Assembly: GCF_016862435.1 (NCBI RefSeq)
Contig: NZ_BOMY01000065.1
Coordinates: 1 to 39,968, forward strand
From: Paractinoplanes tereljensis
GTDB lineage: Bacteria; Actinomycetota; Actinomycetes; Mycobacteriales; Micromonosporaceae
Direction of reading: 5' to 3'
DNA length: 39,968 bases
The notes beneath the pieces were generated by a model. That model saw nothing but the letters and a program-made list of their open reading frames with translations, did no database searches and had not been told where the DNA came from. Below, one piece after another: positions 22,741 to 35,400 of this stretch; position 1 is the stretch's first letter; each line of letters begins with the position of its first letter. The position numbers and the translations under genes are program-made.

Positions 22741-25700
22741 AGAAAGGCCGCGCATGGCGCGGTTTGCGATCCGACCGATGCCGTACGCCGGTGGCCGGCA
22801 CCGCCTCCCGCTGCCGGGCCCCGATGATCAGGACCAGTCCGAACGCCAGCAGGATGACCGACAGCAGACCGAGCCGGGCCACGTCGGCGCCGGTGGTCGG
22901 CAGGCTGTCATCGTCGTCGGTGTCCTGCGCGGTCAGCGCCAGCGGCACGTCGACGGTGTTGTTCACCGCGTAACCGTCGTCGCTGGTGGTGGTGACGGTG
23001 ACCCGCATGGCCTGGGTGCCGGTCTGCACGCCGGCCCCGAGCTTGAGGGTCAGCCACAGTTGGTGACCGCTCTCGGCGGCGGCGTCGGGGGCGGCGCAGG
23101 TGACGTCGTTGGCGTTGCCGGTCGTGGCCGCGGCACAGGTGGCCTCGACCGTGCTGTCGGCCTGCTTCCCGACGCCGGCGGCCTGCTGGCTCGACGAGTC
23201 CACCAGGACCTCGGCCTTGACGATCCAGACGCCGGTCGGCGGTTCGATGGTGAAGGTCACGTTGTCGGCCATCGCCGAGCCGCCGTTGCTGTACGGGAGC
23301 TTCACCACCGGCTGGGTGGTGCCGGCCAGTGGCACGGTGCCGCCGGAGTAGGTGACGCCCAGGTCCACGTCGTACTGGCCGACGGTGAAGTCCGGGATCG
23401 CCACGTCCAGGGACTCGCCGCAGGTGTAGTTGAAGGTCGGCGTGCCGGAGCTGAGCGCCTGGTCCACGCAGCCGCCGGTGATGACCGTGCCGGACGCGAG
23501 GCCGTCGTCGATGATCAGGGGCAGCTTGATCAGGACCGAGTCACCGGCCGCGAGCGACTCGGTGCAGACCACGATCCGGTCGGTGCTGCCCTCGACGCAC
23601 CTGTCCGGCAGGGTGCCGTGGGTCGCCCCGTCCGGGATCATGATCGTCACCGGGTAAGGGTCGGCCGTACCCGGTCCGGTGTTCTTCACGGTGATCGGCA
23701 GGACCGTGGTCTGGCCGGGCGCCGGCGAGGTGGGCGACACCGCGCCGACCGTGACGCTCACCGAGAACGTGGTGGCCGAGGTGCTGACCAGGACACCGGA
23801 GGCGGTGAGCCGGTCGTTCGTGTCGTCGGCCCGGACCAGGGTGACCCCGCTGGCCCGCCACACCGTGTCGGTGCTGATCTCGGAGCCGACGGTGACCCCC
23901 AGCCGCAGGTTGCGGGCCGTGCCGGACACCAGGGCCACCCCGGTGCAGATGACGCTGGCGGTGCCGGCCGTGCAGGAGTCCGAGCCGAGGTCGGCCGAGT
24001 CCACCGTGAAGTCGTCCGGCAGGTCGTCCAGCGGCACGGTCAGGGTCAGGTCGTCGAAGTCGGCGGTCGCCGACAGGCTGACGGTCGCGGTGCCGGACTC
24101 CCCCGGCTTGATGATCGCGCCGCCGACGGTCAGTGTGCCGTGCGTGGCGAGCTGCAACCGCACGTCCTGGCTGCCGCCGCAGGTGGTGTCCCCGTCGGCG
24201 GTGACGCAGCCGTTGGCCACCTTGTCGCCGTCCTGGGCGGTGGTGGCGACCTTCAGCGGCAGCGTCCAGGTCAGCGTGTTTCCGGCGGTGAGGCTGTAGG
24301 CACAGGTCAGCACGGTGCTGCTGGTCACCGTGCAGGCGCTCGCGGTGGCACCGGTGAGGGTGCCGAAGGTGGCGTTGGCCGGGGCCTTGATCGTGGCGGT
24401 GCGGTTGGTGGCGTCCACGGTGCTGCTGTTGACGCCGGTGACGGTGAGCGAGGTGGTTCCGCCGGGCGCGACCGTGCCGGTCGGGCTGGTCACGGTGAAG
24501 GTGACGGTGGCCGCGTCGGCCGGGGTGCGGACCAGATCGGCGCTGCCGGTGACCACCTTCGGGCCGGCGGTCACGGTGATGCCGGTGGCGTGCCAGATGA
24601 CCCCGTTGGCGACCCCGGTATCGACCGAGGTGGCGACGGTGATCGGGGTGTCCACGCCGGCCAGCAGCGGCACCGCGGCGCAGGTGATCAGGGTGCTGGT
24701 CAGCACGCAGGCCGATCCGCCGCTGGGACCGGTCGCGGAGGTCACGTGGAAACCGGACGGCAGGGTGCTCAGCGGGATCCGGACGGTGGTCAGCGCGATC
24801 GCGGTGTTGGACCGGACCTTCAGCACGCCGTTGCCGCTCTCGCCCTGCTTGACCGTCACGGTGGTGGCGCCGATCGCGATCGCGCCCAGCTTGATGGTGT
24901 CGATGGCGGTGTCCGGCGGAATGGTGCAGGTGCCGTCGTGGCCGGCATCGGCGCAGCCGCCGGTTAATGGGACATCCGGGTCGGCGGTGCTGTCCACCTT
25001 GATCGGCAACGGGAACTTCAGGGTGGCGAGGGCGTTCACGCTGAGCGTGCAGTCCACCCGGCGGGAGTTGGTCAGGGTGCAGTAGCTGACCGTCGGCGTC
25101 CGGAAGGTGGTGTTGTTGGGGGCCAGGAAGGCGTACGGGACATTGGTCTGGCTGGTGACGGCGGTGTTGAGGGCGGTGACGGTCAGCTCGCCGTTGTCGC
25201 CGGGGCTCAGGCTGCCGTCGGGCGGGGCGGCCACCGTCACGGTGAGGCCGCCGACCGAGGCGCCCTGCGGGGTCACCAGCGTGCCGGAGCCGCGCGACTC
25301 GATCGTGGTGCCGGTGACCGCGGCGATCGGGGTGCTGATCGCGTCGATGCCGGAGCTGGGCGCCCAGGCGGCCGCCGCGGTGGCCGAGACGGCCCGGGTG
25401 ACCGGCAGCGAGACGGTCGCGGTGCCGCCGGCCGGCACGGTCACGCCGGAGCAGGTCACCTTGGTGCTGTCGGTGGCGCAGGTGCCGCCGCCGGTGCTGG
25501 TCACCGTGCCGAGCTGGTAACCGGTGGGCGGCAGCGGGACGGTGATCACGGTGTTCGGCGCGGCCGCGTCGCCGGTGTTGTCGACCGACACGGTCGGCGT
25601 GCCGCTGGCCCCGGCCGCGAGCGCGACCTTGGTGACCTTGACCGGTCCCAGCCGCACCTTGCCCGAGCAGATCGACTCGGCGACGGCGATCTCGCTGCTC

Positions 25701-26314
25701 GCCACGGTGCCGAGGCCCGAGTTGGAGAGCAGGTCCACGTCCAGCGCCTGGACCGTGTAGGTCAGCAGGCCGGTGCCGCTGTCCCAGGTCGCGCTCTGCT
25801 TGTTGACGTCGGCCTTGAGCAGCGGGGACAGGTCGATGGACGTGCTGGCCGAGACGTTCGCGGCGGTGCCCGAGCCGACCTTGAGATCGGCGACGCTGCT
25901 GGAGCCGGAGATCTGCGACGTGCTCATCTGGCAGGCGGTGCGGAGCGCGCCGGTGGTCACGCTGCTGAGCAGGGTGAGGTTCGCGACCTCGGACACCGCC
26001 GAGCCGCCGGTTCCGCTGAGCGCCGGGCCGGCCGTCGCGGTGACCGCGCCGAGGGCCGCGATCGGGCCGAGGTTCGCGACGTTCGCCGAGCCGGTCGACT
26101 CGATGACGGAGGCGCCGGTGGCCCAGGCCGCCTTGGTCGTCGTGACAATGTTCTGTCCACCCAAGATCGTGATCCGCGCGCGCAGCCCCTGGGCCGACGT
26201 CGTGATGGAGCTGGCGGCGGGCGCGGCGGCGGGGAGCATCAACAACCCCAGGGCGATCGCCGCCAGGGCCAGATAGGCGAACCGACGACCTCGAACTGAC
26301 CGGTGAGCAATCAC
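22562..26314 (-). CDS. sortase-anchored surface protein, shorter paralogue (1,250 residues)
   Basis: A secreted, wall-anchored protein. A signal peptide (MIAHRSVRGRRFAYLALAAIALGLLM..., cleavage near APA-ASS at about 34) is followed by an N-terminal domain with two Cys-containing segments (CQMSTSQISG, ESICSGKVRLG), then beta-sandwich units of DUF11/CARDB type. Three units end in GGC/NGC-type loops (coding sites near 24,950, 24,205 and 23,475). The sortase signal LPTTG is at residues 1138-1142, followed by a membrane helix (LGLLSVILLAFGLVLIIGA) and a basic tail. It matches the N-terminus plus the last three units of the 3,504-residue neighbour. The frame lacks the stop that ends the neighbour after RHARP and runs on into the antisense of the ligase gene, adding about 60 Arg/Ala/Ser-rich residues. 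It starts at GTG without a Shine-Dalgarno. Confidence 0.85.
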   Translation of the reverse strand: MIAHRSVRGRRFAYLALAAIALGLLMLPAAAPAASSITTSAQGLRARITILGGQNIVTTTKAAWATGASVIESTGSANVANLGPIAALGAVTATAGPALSGTGGSAVSEVANLTLLSSVTTGALRTACQMSTSQISGSSSVADLKVGSGTAANVSASTSIDLSPLLKADVNKQSATWDSGTGLLTYTVQALDVDLLSNSGLGTVASSEIAVAESICSGKVRLGPVKVTKVALAAGASGTPTVSVDNTGDAAAPNTVITVPLPPTGYQLGTVTSTGGGTCATDSTKVTCSGVTVPAGGTATVSLPVTRAVSATAAAAWAPSSGIDAISTPIAAVTGTTIESRGSGTLVTPQGASVGGLTVTVAAPPDGSLSPGDNGELTVTALNTAVTSQTNVPYAFLAPNNTTFRTPTVSYCTLTNSRRVDCTLSVNALATLKFPLPIKVDSTADPDVPLTGGCADAGHDGTCTIPPDTAIDTIKLGAIAIGATTVTVKQGESGNGVLKVRSNTAIALTTVRIPLSTLPSGFHVTSATGPSGGSACVLTSTLITCAAVPLLAGVDTPITVATSVDTGVANGVIWHATGITVTAGPKVVTGSADLVRTPADAATVTFTVTSPTGTVAPGGTTSLTVTGVNSSTVDATNRTATIKAPANATFGTLTGATASACTVTSSTVLTCAYSLTAGNTLTWTLPLKVATTAQDGDKVANGCVTADGDTTCGGSQDVRLQLATHGTLTVGGAIIKPGESGTATVSLSATADFDDLTLTVPLDDLPDDFTVDSADLGSDSCTAGTASVICTGVALVSGTARNLRLGVTVGSEISTDTVWRASGVTLVRADDTNDRLTASGVLVSTSATTFSVSVTVGAVSPTSPAPGQTTVLPITVKNTGPGTADPYPVTIMIPDGATHGTLPDRCVEGSTDRIVVCTESLAAGDSVLIKLPLIIDDGLASGTVITGGCVDQALSSGTPTFNYTCGESLDVAIPDFTVGQYDVDLGVTYSGGTVPLAGTTQPVVKLPYSNGGSAMADNVTFTIEPPTGVWIVKAEVLVDSSSQQAAGVGKQADSTVEATCAAATTGNANDVTCAAPDAAAESGHQLWLTLKLGAGVQTGTQAMRVTVTTTSDDGYAVNNTVDVPLALTAQDTDDDDSLPTTGADVARLGLLSVILLAFGLVLIIGARQREAVPATGVRHRSDRKPRHARPFFNRSGTATRAPAGSRASAEGIDGASRAARPADRAPRPPAHAKSEPARRHRSDGSDSAAR
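22889..22903 (-). other. LPTTG sortase-recognition motif of the shorter surface protein
   Basis: Five codons for Leu-Pro-Thr-Thr-Gly, preceded by an Asp cluster (DTDDDDS) and followed by a hydrophobic helix and a basic tail. Cleavage between Thr and Gly would attach the protein to peptidoglycan. No sortase gene is present in this window. Confidence 0.85.
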
Positions 26315-26320
26315 GAATAT

Positions 26321-26329
26321 TATTCAAGT
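26321..26329 (-). promoter_or_regulatory. ACTTGAATA box 6 nt before the GTG start of the shorter surface protein
   Basis: On the minus strand ACTTGAATA is followed by six nucleotides and the GTG at 26314. The same nine bases at the same distance precede the larger paralogue. No purine-rich ribosome site is present, so the box may be a -10 element for a leaderless mRNA or a regulator site. Confidence 0.5.
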
Positions 26330-26415
26330 ACCGGTCATCGCGTCGAATGACGCTTTTAACGGATATGCCGGAACTTTCACGACCGTCGCTGTTACTGCGG
26401 GCGACGCGAGTACGC

Positions 26416-29400
26416 CTATGGGCGTCGACGGACCAGTCGCGACAGGACGCTCGGTCGCGCATGGCGGTGCTTGCGCATCGCATGCCGGCGTACGCCCGAA
26501 TAGGCGACCGCCCCGCTCCGGGATCGGGCGCCGGTCAGCAGCACCACACCGAACGCCAGCAGGATCGCCGACAGCAGGCCCAGCCGGGCCACGTCGGCAC
26601 CGGTGGTCGGCAGGTTGCCGTCGTCGTCGTTGCTGTCGGCCGCGGTGAGCACCAGCGGGACGTCGACCGTGTTGTTCACCGAGCGGCCGTCGTCACTGGT
26701 GGTCGTGACGGTGACCTTCATGGCGTTCAGGCCGTCGGTCACGCCGGCGCCGAGCTTGAGGGTGAGCCAGAGCTCGCTGCCGCTCAGCGCGGCCGCGTCC
26801 GGCGCCGCACAGGTGACGTGGTTGTCCGCGCCACCCGAGGTCGCCGTGCAGGTCGCCTCGACGGTGGCCGTCGTACGTACCTTATTGGCCTTGGTTTTGG
26901 CCGTGGCCTTGGTCTTGACCTTGGTCTTGGACGACGCGGAGGTGGAGAGGAGGATCTCCGCCTTGGCGATGTAGACGCCGGTGGGCGGCTCGACCGCGAA
27001 GCTCACGTTGTCGGCCATCACGATGCCGTCGTTGGTGTACGGGATCTTCACCACCGGCTGGGCGCTGCCGGTGATCGGCACGACCGCCCCGCCGTAGGTG
27101 ATGCCCAGGTCGACGTCGTAACGCCCGATGGTGAAGTCCGGGATGGCCACATCGGTGCTGCCGCCGCACGTGTAGTCGAAGGCCGGCTTGCCGGTGCTGA
27201 GCGCCTGATCGACGCAGCCGCCGGTGACCACCGTGCCCGGCTCCAGGCCGTCGTCGATGACCAGCGGCATCTTGATGGTGGCCGAACCGCCGACGGCGAG
27301 GCTCACCTGGCAGGTGACGATCCGGTCGGTGCTGCCCTCGGCGCAGCCGGTCGGCAGGGTGCCGTGCGTCGCCCCGTCCGGGATCATGATCGTCACCGGG
27401 TACGGGTCGGCGACGCCCGGTCCGGCGTTGGTGACCGTGATCGGCAGGACCGTGGTCTGGCTCGGCGCCGGGGTCTTGTTCGACACCGCACCGACCGTGA
27501 CGGTCACCGAGTACGGGATGTCGGTGGTGCTGACCAGCACGCCGGAGGCGGACAGCACGTCGGTCTCGTCGTCCGACGGGACCAGGGTGAGCCCGTCGAC
27601 CGTCCACGTCGTAGCGGTGGTGATCGACGCGGAGACGGTGACCCCGAGCTTCAGCGAGCGGGAGGTGCCGGACTTCAGGGCCACCCCGGTGCAGACGATG
27701 CTGCCGCTGCCGACCGTGCACGAGTCCGAGCCGAGTGCGGCCGAGTTCACCGTGAAGCCTTCCGGCAGGTCGTCCAGCGGCACGGTGAGGACCAGGTCGT
27801 CGTAGTCGGCGGTGGCCAGCAGCGAGATGGTCGCGGTGCCGGACGCACCCGGCGCGATCACGACGCCGGCCACGGTGACCGTGCCGTGGGTGGCGAGCGG
27901 TTCCCGGATCGGGGTGTCCCCGGTGGACACGTCCTGGCTGCCGCCGCACGAGGTGTTCCCGTCGGCCGACACGCAACCGCCGGAGACCTTGTCGCCGGTC
28001 TTCGCGGTCGCCGACACCGTCAGCGGCAGCGTCCAGGTCAGGGTGTTGCCCGCCTCGAGGCTGTAGGTGCAGGTCAGCTGGGTGCTGGTGGTGGCCGAGC
28101 AGGCGGTCGCGGTGGCGCCGGACAGGGTGCCGAAGGTGGCGTTGGCCGGGGCGTTGACGGTGGCGGTGCGGTTCACCGCGTACGACGGGCCGGAGTTGAC
28201 ACCGGTGACCGTCCAGGAGGTGATGGCGCCGGGTGCCACCGTGCCGGTCGGCCCGGCCACCGTGAAGGCGACGCTCGCCACCCGGCTGCCCGAGGTCACC
28301 AGGATCGCGGTGCCGGTGACCGACTCGGTGCCGGCTGCCACCGTGATGCCGGTGGCGGTCCAGACCACCCCGGGCGAGACGCTCGCGGCGACCGCGGTGG
28401 TGATGGTGACCGCGCTGTTCGCGCCGGCCGCGAGCGGCACCGCGGTGCACTGCACCTGGCTGGTGGTCAGCGTGCAGGACGATCCGGCCGGGCCGGTCGC
28501 GGCGGTGGCCCGGAAACCGGTGGGCAGGGTGCTGAGCGGGACGGTGACGGTGGTCGACGCGAGCGCCGAGACCGCGGTGACCCGTACGACGGCGGCGCCG
28601 CTGGCCCCCGGGGTGACCGAGACGTTGGTGCCGGCCACGGTGACCCGGCCGGTGAGCGGGGCGACCAGGCGGAAGCCGGCGATCGTGGTGTCGCAGGTGC
28701 CGTCGCTGCCGGCGTCGACGCAGCCGCCGGTCACCGCGACGTCCGGGTCGGCGGTGGCCGACACCTTCAGCGGCAGGGTGAACCGGGTCTGGCCGCTGCC
28801 GCCGACCGCCAGGGTGCAGTTGATCCGGGTGGCCGGGCTGGCCAGCGTGCAGAAACTCGCGGTGGTGCCGGTCGGGGCCAGGAAGGTGGTTCCGGTCGGG
28901 GCCTGGAAGGAATAGGACAGGCCGGAGGCGTACGAGGTGCCGGTGTTGACCGCGGTGACGCTGATCGAGCCGGTGTCGCCGGGCTTCAGGGTGCCGTCGG
29001 ACGGCGGCGTCGCGGTCACCGTCACGGCGATGTCGGCCGCGCCGACCCGGGCGACCCGGAGCGTACGGGTGATGGTCTCGCCGCCCGTCTCGGCCACCAC
29101 CACGCCCGGGCGGAACTCGGCGTTCGGGACGGCGTTGTCGCGAACCGTGGTGGTGAGCACGATCGCCGCGGTCGTCCCGGTGCTGACCGCGAACCCGGTG
29201 CAGGTCACGTTGCCGTTGGCGACACCGCAGGTGCCGGCGGTCGAGGTGGCGGCGGTGACGGTCATCCCGGTGGGCAGTCCGGCCAGCGGGATCGTCACGG
29301 TGAGGCCGTTGCGGGCCCGGGTGGTGGCCAGCCGCACCACGGGGTGGCCGGTGGTGCCGGGCCGGATCGCCGCGTCGGACGAGCTGACCGTGATGGCCTG

Positions 29401-32400
29401 GTCCAGCGTCGGCGACAGGTGCAGCGTCGGGATGACCTTGTCGCCCGAGTCGCAGCCGTCCTGGTCGAAGTCGATGCAGCCGCCGTCGATCGCGGTGTCG
29501 GCACTGGCGTTGGACGGCACCTGCACCGGGACGGTCAGGTCGGTCAGGCTGCTGCCGGCCGCCACGCTGAAGGTGCAGTTCAACTGGGTGCGAGCGGTGT
29601 CGACAACGGTGCAGTAGGCGGCGGTGGCGGCGTCCAGAGTGCCGAAGGACGTGCCGGACGGCGCACGCAGCCGGATCACCTTGCCGGACACGTCGGACGG
29701 GCCGGCGTCGCTGATCTTGAGCGCCATCGGGACCACGTCGCCGGGCTCGACCGTGCCGGTCGGCGGGGTGAACGTGTAGGACAGTCCGGCGGTCGGCGTG
29801 CCGGTGCGGATCACCGTGCCGCTGGTCTGGCTGGTGCCGCCGGTGCTGCTGGTCAGGGTGACCGCGGCCGGGGTCCAGGCGACGCCGGCGGCGAGCGACG
29901 AGGCGGCGTGCACGGTGATCGCGACCAGCCGGTCGGTGCTCGTGGTCGCCTTCAGCCCGGTGCAGGTGATCTGGCCGGACCAGGTGCAGGTGCCGTCGCC
30001 GGCCGGGTCCTTCACGTCGGTGACGGTGAGGCCGGCCCCGGGCATGTCGGCACTGCCGATGGTGAGGGTCATCCCGGCCAGCGTCCGGTCCGCGATGATC
30101 TTCACGTACCCGGTGCCGTTCTGGCCGGGCACCACGGTGCCGGTCTCGATGTTCAGCTGCGCCTGCGCGCTGAACAGCTTGGCCAGCACGAACGCGCTGA
30201 GGGTGATGTCCGGCGCGGCACCGCAGGCGCCGTCGAGGTCGACGTCGACGCAGCCGCCGCTGATCGAGGCGCCACCGGCCACGGTGGAGCCGACGTCCAG
30301 GCCGAGGGTGAACGACTTGGACCCGGTGCCGACGTCGGCGGTACAGCTGGCCAGGGTGGCCGAGAGCAGGACGCAGTAGTTCGAGGCGGGCACGTCGAGG
30401 GCGGCGAAGGTGGTGCCGCCGGGCGCCCGGAACTCGGCGTGGGCGTTCGGCAGGGCGGACAGGCCGTTGTTGGTCATGGTCACCCCGAGCCACGCCGTGC
30501 CGCCCGGCAGCGTCACCCCGTCGCCGGGCAGGCTGACGTCCACCACCAGGTCGGTGTCGGCCGCGTCGATGGTGGCCAGCTGCCGGTAGAGCACGGCCGT
30601 CTCGCTGCCCTGCTGGACCGTGATCGCCGGGGTCCAGGTGGCCTGCGGGGTGGTGGTCGGCGACGCCGCGAGGTCGAGGGTGAGGGTCCGGGTGGAGCCA
30701 GTGCCGAAGTCGACGCCGGTGCACTGCACGAGCTGGTTGGTCACCGGGCAGGTGGTGTTGCCGTCGAGGGTGGCGGTGGTGACGGTCAGGCCGGTCGGTG
30801 CGCTGGTGGCGTCGACGGTGACCGCCAGGCCGTTCCGGGTGGCGCCGGCCGTGGTGGTCAGGGTGAGGGTGGCGGTAGCGGTGTCGCCCGGCTTGACGGT
30901 CGCCGACGTGCCGCCCGCGGAGAGCACGCTGGCCAGCTGGCGGCCCAGGGTGAAAGCCGGGATGTTCGTGTCGCAGCCGCCGTCGCCGTCGAGGTCGAGG
31001 CAGCCGCCGCTGATGCTGCCGCCCGGGGTCGCGCCGGCCGGCACGTTCACCGGGACGGTCCAGTTCAGGCTGGCGGCGTTGGCCACGGTGGCCGTGCAGG
31101 TCAGCATGGTCGAGGTGGTGACGGTGCAGGTGGTCCCGGTCGGGGTGCCGAACGTGGTGCCGGTGGGCGCGTACACGATGACCGGCGCGTTGGTGGCGCT
31201 GTTGCCACTGTTGGTGATGGTGATGTCGATCGAAGCGGTGCCGCCTGGCAGCACCGAGCCGTTGGCCGGCGGCGTAGCGGTCGCGCCCAGGACGTAGTCG
31301 GGAACGTCGCCGCGGGCCAGGATGCCGCTGGTGCTGATGGTCGCCCCGCCCGAGGAGGTGATCGCGACCGTCGGGTTCCACACGACGGAAGGCGGGGTGT
31401 TGGCCTCGACCTGGACCGGGACGTCGATCGTGACGGTGTTCGAAGGCAGGTCCACACCGGTGCAGTCGATGTCGCCGGCGTTGAGGACACAGCTGCCGCT
31501 GGCCGGGGCAAGAGTGGCCGTGCCGGTCACGCTGATGGCGCCGCTCGGCAGCCCGGCGAGCGGGATGTTCACGTGCAGGCCCGTCAAGGGCTGAGTTGAG
31601 GTGATCACCAGCTGGCCGCTGCCGTTTTGCTGGGCGGCGGGGTTGGGCGGAGTGAAGGGTGTCGTCTGCACGCTGATCTGCCGGTCGAACGGTGTGTCGA
31701 CGGCAATGTCCGGGAGCTTCTCGTCGGGTGGCAACGCCACGCTGGTGCACGAGCCGTTGTTGTCGCCGTCGAAGCAGCCGCCGGTCAGCGGCTGGGCCGG
31801 GTCGGCGGTCGCGTCGACGATCAGCCTCACCGAGGTGGGACCCCACTGCGCGGCGGCGGCCAGCGGAGCCACCGTGCAGCTCATCCGGGTGAACGGGCTG
31901 CTGGTGGTGCAGCCGCTCGGGGTGTTGGCCGAGTCGAACTTGGTGCCGGCCGGGGCGACGAAGCCGAACGTGGCGCCGGCGGCGTCGGACGGGCCCTGGT
32001 TGGTGACCGTGACGTCGACGGCCGCGGTGCCGCCCGGCTCGGCGGTGGTGATCGTGCCGAACGTCGGTGCCAGCGCGAACTGCCGGGCGCCGGCCGTCGC
32101 GAGGAGCCGGTCCACGGTGTACGGAGAACCGCCGTTGTCCACCGCGATGCCGGTCGCGGTCCAGTCGGTGCCGGGCGGCAGGTTCGGGTCCCCGGTGAGG
32201 TGCAGCGTGACGTCCTTGCTGGCGCCCGCCCCGATCGACATGTTGCTGCAGACCACGTTGGTCGGGCCGACCGTGCCGCAGGCGACGCCGCCGGCGTCGG
32301 CCGCCGTGACGTGCATGGTGCTCAGCAGGCCACCGAGCGGCACGGTCACCCGGATGCCGGTCAGCGCGCCGTGCGTCGCGGTGATTCGCAGCTTGGCGTC

Positions 32401-35400
32401 GGCGCCGCCGGCCGCGCCCGGTGTGACGGTGGCCGGGGTGGCGCTGACCGCGACCTGCTGGCCGATCGAGACGGCCAGCTTGATCGGGCCGATCGCCGCG
32501 TCCGCGCTGCCGCAACCGGGCTGCCCGTCGAGGTCGACGCAGCCGCCGGTCAGCGCGGCGAAGACGTCCGCGTTGGCCGGCACCTGCACCGGCAGGGTCA
32601 GCCCGGTGGTGCCTCCGGCCGACACGTTGACCGTGCAGGTCGCGACGGTGGTGAAGGTGGCGACGCAGCCGGTGCCGGTCAGCGAGCCGAACGTGGTGCC
32701 GGTGGGGGCGTTGACCGTGAACACCGCACCGGTGGCATCGGACGGGCCGGCGCTGTTGCCGACCGTCACGTTCACGTTGGCGCTGGTGCCGGCCGTGGTG
32801 GTGAAGTCGGCCGGTACGGACACGTTGGCGGTGAGCGCGAACTGGGCCGGGGTGACCAGGGCCAGGACGGCGGTGTCGGTGGCGACCCCGCCGGCGCCGG
32901 TGCCGTCGTCGACCGTGATGCCGGTCGCGGTCCACAGGCCGGCGGTCGCGGACGCGGCCGCCTGCACCGGCATCGTGATGACCACCGGGGTGTTCGGGGT
33001 GGGCAGGTCGAACGACAGGCACTCCAGGTTCGAGCCGTTCACCGAGCAGGTGCCGCCGCCCGGCCAGGTGCCGGTGGTGACGGTCAGGCCGGCCGGCTTG
33101 CCGCCGAGCGGAATGGTGACCTTCAGGCCGGTCTCGGCCTTCGTCGAGGAGATGCTGATCCTGGCGTTGGCGGTGGTGCCCGGGGTCACCGAGGCCGGCA
33201 CGGCGGCCACCGTGATCCGCTGCTGGGCCGGGATGCCGACGCTGAGCGGCGGCACGGTCGCGTCGGCCGACGTGCAGATGCCGTTGCCGTCCAGGTCGAC
33301 GCAGGCACCGGTGAGCGCCTGCCCAGGCAGGGCGATCGCGGCGACGTCGAGCGCGGCGACGAAGTGCGTCGCCGCGGCGCCCTTGGCCATCGTGACCGAG
33401 CAGTTGAGCCTGGTGCTCAGCAGGCCGAGCGAACAGCCACCGGGCGCCGAGGCGAAGGTCGCGCCGAGCGGGGCGAGCACGCTGAACGTGGTGCCGACCG
33501 CGTCGGACGGGCCCTGGTTGGTGATCGCGACGTCCATGCTGGTCTGGCCGCCGGGCAGCACCGAGGTCGGGTTCAGGCTCACCGCGGCGGCCAGCTTGGG
33601 CTGCGCCGCACCGACCGTGGCCAGCAGCAGGTTGCTGCTGACGCTGTCGGTCCCGGCGGCCACCGTGACGCCGGTCGCCGTCCACTGTGTCCCGGCGGTG
33701 GCGTTGGCCGGCGCCTTGACGACCAGGGTGACGTTGCCGGTCGCGGCATCGGCGATCGAGACGTGGTCGCAGACGACCGAGTTCACGCCGACCGTGCAGG
33801 AGGAACCGCCCGGGCCGGTGGCCGAGTCGACGGTGAGGCCGCCGGTCAGGCCGGTGGTCGGCACGGTGACCGTCATGTTGGCCAGCGGACCGTGCGCGGC
33901 CTTGATGTGGATCACGGCGTTGGCCTGGTCGCCCGGGGTGACCGCGGCCTGGTCGGCGGTGACCGCGGCCTTGGCCGAGAACGGCACCTTGAGCAGGAAC
34001 GCGGGGATGGTGGCGTCGCCCGAACTGCAGCCGGGCAGCCCGTCGAGGTTGACGCAGCCGCCACCGATCGGCGTGTCCAGGTCGGCGCCGGCGTCGATGG
34101 TCAGCGGGAAGGTCGACTGCCAGGCCGGATCGCTGGGCAGCAGGTTCTTCGAGCAGGTCACCAGGGAGAGGACAGCCGAGCAGTTGGCCGGCAGGGCGCC
34201 GAGAGTGGTGCCGGTCGGCGCGGTGAAGGTGAACGTGGCCGGGCTGGCCGCCGACGGGCCACCGTTGGTGACGTTCACCTGCATGCTTGTGGTGCCGCCG
34301 GGCAGGACCGTGCCGTCGGCCGGGGTCTGCACCGAGCCGGACAGCGTGTACGAGGCGGTGACGGTGCCGGCCAGCAGACCCACCTTGGCGGCCTGGTCGG
34401 TGCCGGACGTGACGGTGACCGTGGGCGACCAGGCCTGCAGCGCCGCCGCGGTGTTGGCCGCCTTGATGTCCACCCCGATGGTCCCGGCGGTGTTCGCGGT
34501 CAGGGCGACCCCGGTGCAGGTGATCGCCGTGGTGTCGAACGAGCAGGTGGAGCCGGCCGGGCCGGTGACCGCCTGGATGGTCAGGTCGGCCGGCTTGCCG
34601 GCGAGCGGGACGGTCACGCCCAGGCCGGTCTCGGCCTGGACCGAGGTGAGCTTCACCTGGCCGGTGCCGGTGCTGCCGGGCGTGATCACGGCCGGCACCA
34701 GGACGGCGGCCAGCCGGGTCGCGAGCGGCGTGCGCAGCGTGAACGAGGGCAACGCCGAGTCGCTCGCCCCGCCACAGCTGGTGTCGTTGTCGAGGCTGAC
34801 GCAGCCGCCGGTGATCGGCAGCGCCGGGTTGGCCAGCACCGACACGGTGAGCGGCAGGTTGATGGTGCTGGTCGCGCCGCCGCCGGCCAGGTTCACCGTG
34901 CAGCGTGCGGTGCTGCCGGAGAGCGCGGTGCATCCGGTGCCGGTCAGCGAACCGAGCGTGGTGCCGGCCGGCGCCACCACGACGAACTGGGCGTTGGTGG
35001 CGTCCGACGGCCCCTGGTTGGAGACGTCGAGTTTCAGATTGGTGGTCCCGCCCGGGTTGACCGTGCCGCTGACCGGCGAGGTCGCGTTGACGCTGAGCGT
35101 GAAGTGCGGCGAGAGGGACACGATGGTGCCGCCGGCGGTGCCCACGGTTCCGCCGGAGGTGGCGCTGACCGGGGTGTTGCCGGGGGTGGTCCAGTCGGTG
35201 GTCACCGCGGCGCCGACCGTCACCGGGATCGAGACGGTGACCGGCACGCCGCCACCCGGGATGACCACATTGGTGCAGGTGATGCCGCCGCTGTTGCTGA
35301 CGCAGGAGCCACCGCCGGAGGTGGTGACCGTGCCGACCGTGTAGCCCGTCGGCGGTGGGGGCACGGTGATCGTGGTCGAGGTGGCGTTGTACTGGCCCGC

